A stretch of 64,000 bases of DNA from Micromonospora aurantiaca ATCC 27029 (lineage in GTDB: Bacteria; Actinomycetota; Actinomycetes; Mycobacteriales; Micromonosporaceae): the NCBI RefSeq assembly GCF_000145235.1, contig NC_014391.1, forward strand, positions 5,785,501 to 5,849,500, given 5' to 3'. Made by a program: the position numbers and the translations under genes. Numbering within the stretch: position 1 is the first letter of the stretch; each line of letters starts with the position of its first letter. Under the pieces are notes generated by a model. That model saw only the letters and a list, made by a program, of their open reading frames with translations, ran no database searches and was not told the origin of the DNA. Shown piece after piece: positions 59,387-64,000 of the stretch.

Positions 59387-60849
59387 CCGGCATGCGGTGG
59401 ACGGCACGGCACGGCGGCACCGGCCGTTTCCTCGCGGCGGGGCTGGCGCTCGCAGTGGCCGTCGCGGCGACGGTGGTGGGACCGGCAGCGGGTGCGCTGG
59501 CGGCCCCGGTGACAGTCACCAACGGCACCCAGTTCACCGACACCACCGGCGCCGTGGTGCACGCCCACGGCGGCGGTGTCCTCAAGGTCGGCGACTACTA
59601 CTACTGGTTCGGCGAGAACCGCAACCCGGACAACACGTTCCGGGCGGTCTCCGTCTACCGCTCCACGGACCTGCGCACCTGGGAGTTCCGCAACAACGTG
59701 CTCACCCAGTCGTCGGCCGCGGAGCTGCGGGTCGCCAACATCGAGCGGCCGAAGGTCGTCTACAACGCGGGCACCGGCCGGTTCGTGATGTGGATGCACA
59801 AGGAGAACGGCTCCGACTACAGCGAGGCGCGGGCCGCTGTCGCCTCCTCGGCAACCGTGGACGGGAACTACACGTACCACGGCAGCTTCCGGCCGCTCGG
59901 GCAGCACATGTCCCGTGACATCACGCTCTACAACGACAACGGCACCGCGTACATGATCTCGGCGGCCGACGACAACTACGACCTGAACATCTACCGGCTC
60001 ACCTCGGACTACCTCAACGTGGCCGCCCTGGTGGGCAACTTCTGGGACGGCGCGCACCGTGAGGCGCCGGCGATGTTCAAGCGGGGCTCCACGTACTTCC
60101 TGCTGACCTCGGGGGCGACGGGATGGAGCCCGAACCAGGCCCGGTACGCCACCGCGCCGAGCATCTCGGGACCGTGGAGCGGATGGACCGACGTCGGCAA
60201 CGGCACCACCTTCAACTCCCAGCCGGCCTTCGTGCTGCCGATCCAGGGCACGTCCGGCACCAGCTACCTCTATCTGGGTGACAGGTGGGCCGGCGCCTGG
60301 GGCGGGCCGGCCAACGACTCCCAGTACGTGTGGCTGCCGATCGCCTTCCCGACCGCCACCAGCATGAGCCTGACCTGGTATCCGTCAGTCACCGTCGACA
60401 CGGCGGCGGGCACCGTCACCGGCAACTCGCCCACGTACTACCGCGTCACCGCCCGGCACAGCGGCCGGGTGCTCGACGTGATCAACGGCTCCACGGCGAA
60501 CAACGCCGAGGTCAAGCAGTGGGGCTGGAACGGCGGCGGCAACCAGAGGTGGGAGTTCCAGGACGCCGGTGGCGGCTGGTTCCGCCTCGTCAACGCGGCG
60601 AGCGGCAAGTGCCTCGACGTCGCTAACGCGTCCACCGCCGACGGCGCCAACATCATCCAGTACACCTGCGGCAGCGGCGCCAACCAGCAGTGGCAGTGGG
60701 CCGCGCTCGGCGGCTGGTTCCAGTTGCGGGCCCGGCACAGCGGCAAGTGCCTGGACGTGGTCAACGCCGGCACCGGCGACGGCGCGGACGTCCAGCAGTA
60801 CGCCTGCGGTGCGGGCACCAACCAGCAGTGGTCACGCACGGTGTCGTGA
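59383..60849 (+). CDS. Secreted GH43 (subfamily 24-like) enzyme with ricin-type CBM13
   Basis: 488 residues from GTG 59383 (GTGA overlap) or ATG 59392. Signal peptide about 4-41; five-bladed GH43-like propeller about 45-330 (VHAHGGGVLKVGDYYYWFGENR, RPKVVYNAGTGRFVMWMHKE); C-terminal ricin B-type trefoil about 350-488 with three QxW units (QRWEF, QQWQW, QQWSR). The profile resembles exo-beta-1,3-galactanases (GH43_24), which trim arabinogalactan side chains; this group lacks the usual catalytic base. Coupled to the CBM2 protein. Confidence 0.85.
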   Translation: MTGMRWTARHGGTGRFLAAGLALAVAVAATVVGPAAGALAAPVTVTNGTQFTDTTGAVVHAHGGGVLKVGDYYYWFGENRNPDNTFRAVSVYRSTDLRTWEFRNNVLTQSSAAELRVANIERPKVVYNAGTGRFVMWMHKENGSDYSEARAAVASSATVDGNYTYHGSFRPLGQHMSRDITLYNDNGTAYMISAADDNYDLNIYRLTSDYLNVAALVGNFWDGAHREAPAMFKRGSTYFLLTSGATGWSPNQARYATAPSISGPWSGWTDVGNGTTFNSQPAFVLPIQGTSGTSYLYLGDRWAGAWGGPANDSQYVWLPIAFPTATSMSLTWYPSVTVDTAAGTVTGNSPTYYRVTARHSGRVLDVINGSTANNAEVKQWGWNGGGNQRWEFQDAGGGWFRLVNAASGKCLDVANASTADGANIIQYTCGSGANQQWQWAALGGWFQLRARHSGKCLDVVNAGTGDGADVQQYACGAGTNQQWSRTVS

Positions 60850-60856
60850 CCGGACG

Positions 60857-60872
60857 GCACGCCTGAGCGTGC
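60857..60872. terminator. Weak hairpin after the GH43 gene
   Basis: GCACGC/GCGTGC (60857-60862, 60867-60872), 4-nt loop, 8 nt after the stop. Confidence 0.4.
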
Positions 60873-60962
60873 GGAGCGAACCCAGGGGTGTCGATTTCGG
60901 CACACCTGGGTACTTCCTGCTTGTCATGCGCGGCCTCCGCGCCTGGATCAGGAGGTGCCATC

Positions 60963-61835
60963 GTGAAGATCTTGTCCCGCCGGAACTCTCCGGCGACCAG
61001 TACCGATACCAACGGCGACGGCGTGGTCGACGAGCGCGACCGGACCGCCGAGCAGCCGGCCGACCGGCCCGTGGTCACCGACCGCGACGAGGAGCGGACC
61101 ACGTACCGCAGCGCCGCCACCGCGACCGACGACGAGCGCGCCCGGGACGCGGCGACCGACCGGGACGCGCGCGACCTCGGCGCGACGACGACCGACGGCC
61201 GGACGGCGGCCACGACGACCGACGCCCGGATCGCGGCCGACGACGAGCGGGACGCGGAGGCCCGGCGACGGGCGGCGGACCGGGGCGCGGCGGCGCGCGC
61301 GGTCACCGGCCGCCGGGTCGACGCCGACACGCGGACCGCTGCGGTGACCGACGCCCGGACCGTCGGCGCGGCGCCCGCCGCCGAGCGCACCGTGGACCTG
61401 GACCGCGACGGCCGTCCGGACCGCACCGACCTCGACCGGGACGGCCGCCCCGACGGTACGGACACCGACCGCGACGGCCGGGTGGACCGGCCGGAGCCGT
61501 ACACCACCAAGCGTCCCCGGGCCAGCCTGCTCGCCACGCTCGGCCTGATCGTCTCGGTCGTCGGGGCGCTGTTCGTGCTCTCCGGCACGCTCGCCGGGTA
61601 CGGCATCGGCGTCGGCGCGGTCGGCGCCGTGCTGGCGGTGCTGGGCCTGATCGCCACCCGTCGCCGGCACGTGGCGGGCAAGACCGACGCGCTGATCGGC
61701 ATCGCTGTCGGCCTGGCCGCCGTGGTGCTCGGCATCGTGGCGATGACCGGCCAGTTCGACTGGCCGACCACCGACGGCGACTGGGTGGGCCGCTTCCGCG
61801 AGTGGCTCGACTCACAGTTTGGCAACTGGTTCTGA
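60963..61835 (+). CDS. Acidic repeat-rich protein with C-terminal membrane helices
   Basis: 290 residues from GTG 60963, preceded by AGGAGG. N-terminal ~180 residues are disordered and rich in Asp, Arg, Ala and Thr; they include NGDGVVDERD and three tandem DxDxDG units (DLDRDGRPDR, DLDRDGRPDG, DTDRDGRVDR), like the calcium loops of thrombospondin type 3 or dockerin repeats. Three hydrophobic segments follow (SLLATLGLIVSVVGALFVLSG, GYGIGVGAVGAVLAVLGLIA, ALIGIAVGLAAVVLGIVAM), then a short polar end. I do not know a named family for the whole; possible calcium sensing or membrane tethering. Confidence 0.75.
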   Translation: MKILSRRNSPATSTDTNGDGVVDERDRTAEQPADRPVVTDRDEERTTYRSAATATDDERARDAATDRDARDLGATTTDGRTAATTTDARIAADDERDAEARRRAADRGAAARAVTGRRVDADTRTAAVTDARTVGAAPAAERTVDLDRDGRPDRTDLDRDGRPDGTDTDRDGRVDRPEPYTTKRPRASLLATLGLIVSVVGALFVLSGTLAGYGIGVGAVGAVLAVLGLIATRRRHVAGKTDALIGIAVGLAAVVLGIVAMTGQFDWPTTDGDWVGRFREWLDSQFGNWF

Positions 61836-61911
61836 CGGGCACTGTCCCGATCGCCGGCAGGGCCGGCCAGCCCGATCAGTTCCGGTGGTTCACCGGCCGG
61901 GCAACACCTCT

Positions 61912-61940
61912 TTCGGGGGCGGCGGTTCGCCGCCCCCGAA
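61912..61940 (+). terminator. Perfect terminator hairpin
   Basis: TTCGGGGGCGGCG (61912-61924) pairs perfectly with CGCCGCCCCCGAA (61928-61940), 3-nt loop, 76 nt after the repeat-protein gene and before the ddaH promoter. Confidence 0.85.
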
Positions 61941-61956
61941 GTGTGTCCGGGGTCGG

Positions 61957-62014
61957 CGCAACGATCACTCGCTGCTGACCGATTCAACGCAACGATTCGC
62001 TGCTCAACGCAACT
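61957..62014. promoter_or_regulatory. Direct repeats in the ddaH promoter region
   Basis: CGCAACGATCACTCGCTGCT (61957-61976) and CGCAACGATTCGCTGCT (61988-62004) are the same unit with a 3-nt difference, 31 nt apart, followed by a third CGCAAC (62008-62013). They lie about 100-160 nt before the ddaH start. An activator or Lrp/AsnC-type site is possible. Confidence 0.5.
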
Positions 62015-62115
62015 TCCCGCGGTGGATGTCGTCTACCCGGGCCGCATAACGTTGGACCACGGCGCCAGCCCGTGGGCCGACGGTGGCCGGGCGCGCCCGA
62101 CTCTGGGAGCACGAC

Positions 62116-62937
62116 ATGACGATGGACGCCATCCGCCAGCGCTTTCTGATGTGCCGGCCGACGTACTTCGCCGTCGACTACGCGATCAACCCGTGGATGG
62201 ACCCCACCGCCCCGGTCGACGCCGACCTGGCGATCCGGCAGTGGGAGCAGCTTCGGCGCACGTACCTGGACCTGGGCCACGAGGTCGACCTGATCGAGCC
62301 GGTCGCCGGCCTGCCGGACATGGTCTTCGCCGCGAACGGCGGCACCGTGATCGACGGCAAGGCCATGGCGGTGCAGTTCCGCGACCCGCAGCGCGCCGAC
62401 GAGGCGCCCGCGTACCGGGCCTGGTTCGAGGGCGCCGGCTTCGAGATGTACGACCCGAAGCACGTCAACGAGGGCGAGGGCGACGTCCTGCTGGCCGGTG
62501 ACCACCTGCTCGCCGGCACCGGGTTCCGCACCGCGCACGCCTCGCACGCGCAGCTCCAGGAGGTCTTCGGCTATCCGGTGATCACCATGCAGCTCGTGGA
62601 CCCCCGGTTCTACCACCTGGACACCGCGCTGACAGTGCTCGACGAGCGCACCGTGGCGTACCTGCCGGAGGCGTTCTCCCCCGGCAGCCGGGCGGTGCTG
62701 CGCCGGTTGTTCCCGGACGCGATCCACGCCACCATGGCCGACGCCGAGGTGCTGGGCCTGAACGCGGTCAGCGACGGCCGGCACGTGGTGCTGCCCGCGC
62801 AGGCCACCGACCTGGCCGCGAAGCTGCGCGACCGGGGCTACGAGACCATCGGGATCGACCTGTCCGAGCTGCGCAAGGCCGGCGGCGGACCGAAGTGCTG
62901 CACGTTGCGACTCCGTCAGGGAAAGGCGAGCAAGTGA
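62116..62937 (+). CDS. ddaH: Dimethylargininase-type amidinohydrolase
   Basis: 273 residues from ATG 62116, with GGGAGC upstream. Guanidino-group modifying fold: PDMVFAANGG near residue 68, catalytic H167 (FYHLDTALTVL), nucleophile Cys in GGPKCCTLRL (C261, with C262 next to it). The family hydrolyses methylated arginines to citrulline and methylamines; arginine deiminase-like activity is possible. Its TGA overlaps the GTG of the ornithine aminotransferase gene by 4 nt, which suggests a route using arginine-derived compounds. Direct repeats upstream may regulate it. Confidence 0.9.
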   Translation: MTMDAIRQRFLMCRPTYFAVDYAINPWMDPTAPVDADLAIRQWEQLRRTYLDLGHEVDLIEPVAGLPDMVFAANGGTVIDGKAMAVQFRDPQRADEAPAYRAWFEGAGFEMYDPKHVNEGEGDVLLAGDHLLAGTGFRTAHASHAQLQEVFGYPVITMQLVDPRFYHLDTALTVLDERTVAYLPEAFSPGSRAVLRRLFPDAIHATMADAEVLGLNAVSDGRHVVLPAQATDLAAKLRDRGYETIGIDLSELRKAGGGPKCCTLRLRQGKASK

Positions 62938-64000
62938 TCATCGACGACATGCTGCGGACTCCGTCCGCGGTCCGGGACGCGGAGCGTCACACGGCGCACA
63001 ACTACCACCCGCTGCCCGTGGTGATCTCGTCGGCCGAGGGCGCCTGGCTGACCGACGTGGACGGCCGCCGCTACCTGGACTGCCTGGCGGGATACTCGGC
63101 GCTGAACTTCGGCCACCGGCACCCGAAGCTGATCGAGGCCGCGCACGCGCAGCTCGACCGGCTCACGCTGACCAGCCGCGCGTTCATCCACGACCAGTTC
63201 GCCGACTTCTGCCGCGAGCTGGCCGCGCTGTGCGGCAAGGACCTCGTGCTGCCGATGAACACCGGCGCCGAGGCGGTGGAGACCGGCATCAAGGTGGCCC
63301 GCAAGTGGGGCTACCAGGTCAAGGGCGTCACGCCGGGCCAGGCCAACATCGTGGTGGCGGAGGGCAACTTCCACGGCCGTACCACCACCATCGTCAGCTT
63401 CTCCACCGACGAGGACGCGCGCGCCGACTTCGGGCCGTACACCCCGGGTTTCACAGTGGTGCCCTACGGCGACCTGGACGCGCTGACCGCGGCGATCGAC
63501 GAGAACACGGTGGCCGTGCTGCTGGAGCCGATCCAGGGTGAGCAGGGCGTCGTGGTGCCGCCGGAGGGCTACCTGCCGGGTGTGCGCCGGGTCTGCACCG
63601 AACGCAACGTGCTGTTCGTCGCCGACGAGATCCAGTCGGGTCTGGGGCGTACCGGCGCGACGTTCGCCTGCGAGCACGAGGGCGTCGAGCCGGACATGTA
63701 CCTGCTGGGCAAGGCGCTCGGCGGCGGCATCGTGCCGGTGTCGGCGGTGGCGGCGAACCGCGACGTGCTGGGTGTGCTCCAGCCGGGCCAGCACGGCTCG
63801 ACGTTCGGCGGCAACCCGCTGGCCTGCGCGGTCGCGACCGAGGTGGTCCGGCTGCTCGCCACCGGCGAGTTCCAGCGCCGCTCGGCCGAGCTGGGCGAGC
63901 GGCTGCACGCCGGGCTGCGCGGCCTGATCGGCAAGGGCCTGGTGGCGGTACGCGGGCGCGGGCTGTGGGCCGGGCTGGACATCGACCCGGAGCTGATGAC
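62934..64000 (+). CDS. rocD: Ornithine aminotransferase (cut by window end)
   Basis: 355 residues seen, from GTG 62934 (GTGA overlap with ddaH); the remaining ~45 lie beyond the window. Class III PLP aminotransferase: NTGAEAVETGIKVARKWGY, ADEIQSGLGRTG, and the cofactor lysine K260 in LLGKALGGGI. It converts ornithine and 2-oxoglutarate to glutamate semialdehyde and glutamate, feeding proline and glutamate. Paired with ddaH as in other actinobacteria. Confidence 0.93.
   Translation, partial: MIIDDMLRTPSAVRDAERHTAHNYHPLPVVISSAEGAWLTDVDGRRYLDCLAGYSALNFGHRHPKLIEAAHAQLDRLTLTSRAFIHDQFADFCRELAALCGKDLVLPMNTGAEAVETGIKVARKWGYQVKGVTPGQANIVVAEGNFHGRTTTIVSFSTDEDARADFGPYTPGFTVVPYGDLDALTAAIDENTVAVLLEPIQGEQGVVVPPEGYLPGVRRVCTERNVLFVADEIQSGLGRTGATFACEHEGVEPDMYLLGKALGGGIVPVSAVAANRDVLGVLQPGQHGSTFGGNPLACAVATEVVRLLATGEFQRRSAELGERLHAGLRGLIGKGLVAVRGRGLWAGLDIDPELM

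Overview
The window is about 70% G+C with many GTG and a few TTG starts, short 4-nt ATGA/GTGA gene overlaps, and secreted hydrolases carrying CBM2, CBM6, FN3 and ricin-type modules. With the cluster argS-lysA-hom-thrC...thrB-rho-rpmE-prfA, this points to the chromosome of a Micromonosporaceae actinomycete, most likely Micromonospora. That assignment is inference; no rRNA lies in the window.

Left part (1-22 kb): nearly everything is on the minus strand and reads argS > lysA > hom > thrC > [RND pump, polysaccharide deacetylase, MFS exporter] > thrB > rho > [secreted phosphodiester glycosidase-phosphatase] > rpmE > prfA. This is the usual actinobacterial amino-acid and translation-termination cluster, but it has been opened in two places by envelope-related genes. 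prfA faces a TPR-GGDEF diguanylate cyclase, and a 52-bp palindromic repeat lies between them.

Middle part (22-44 kb): DUF3105 and DUF305 membrane proteins; palindromic repeats and a degenerate IS630-derived gene; tRNA-Arg(CCG); an autoregulated YtrA-type GntR/ABC operon behind a perfect operator; a LAL-like LuxR regulator without an NTPase domain; a bicupin oxalate decarboxylase coupled to a small membrane protein; and a DUF1275 gene split by an IS5-family element. Next come a stand-alone LigD-type polymerase divergent from an HxlR regulator, a TetR/MMPL pair with two perfect operators, an erythromycin-esterase-like protein, a Gfo/Idh/MocA oxidoreductase, an SDR, and a trehalose-synthase-like GH13 enzyme.

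Right part (44-64 kb): secreted polysaccharide enzymes (GH18 chitinase, GH16 glucanase with a LacI-type operator, CBM2-FN3 protein overlapping a GH43-ricin protein). There is also a second YidC, a YbdK-type ligase with a CoA-disulfide-reductase-like enzyme, and a lower-GC mobile zone (51.6-55.1 kb). In that zone an IS1380 element has split a lipoprotein gene inside its signal peptide, next to a decayed IS5 transposase. Beyond it are a WGR/beta-propeller protein, an APH(6)-like kinase, a Nei glycosylase, a calcium-repeat membrane protein, and ddaH-rocD; rocD is cut by the window end.

Main unusual signals: (1) a ~52-bp palindromic repeat present three times at gene ends, twice supplying the TAA stop codon of the adjacent gene; (2) two insertion sequences whose ancestral target genes can be rebuilt to the base; (3) an alternating inverted-repeat array downstream of thrC; (4) several clear operators; (5) proteins of unclear role, namely the WGR-propeller, the degenerate IS630 protein, and the DRDGRPD-repeat membrane protein.
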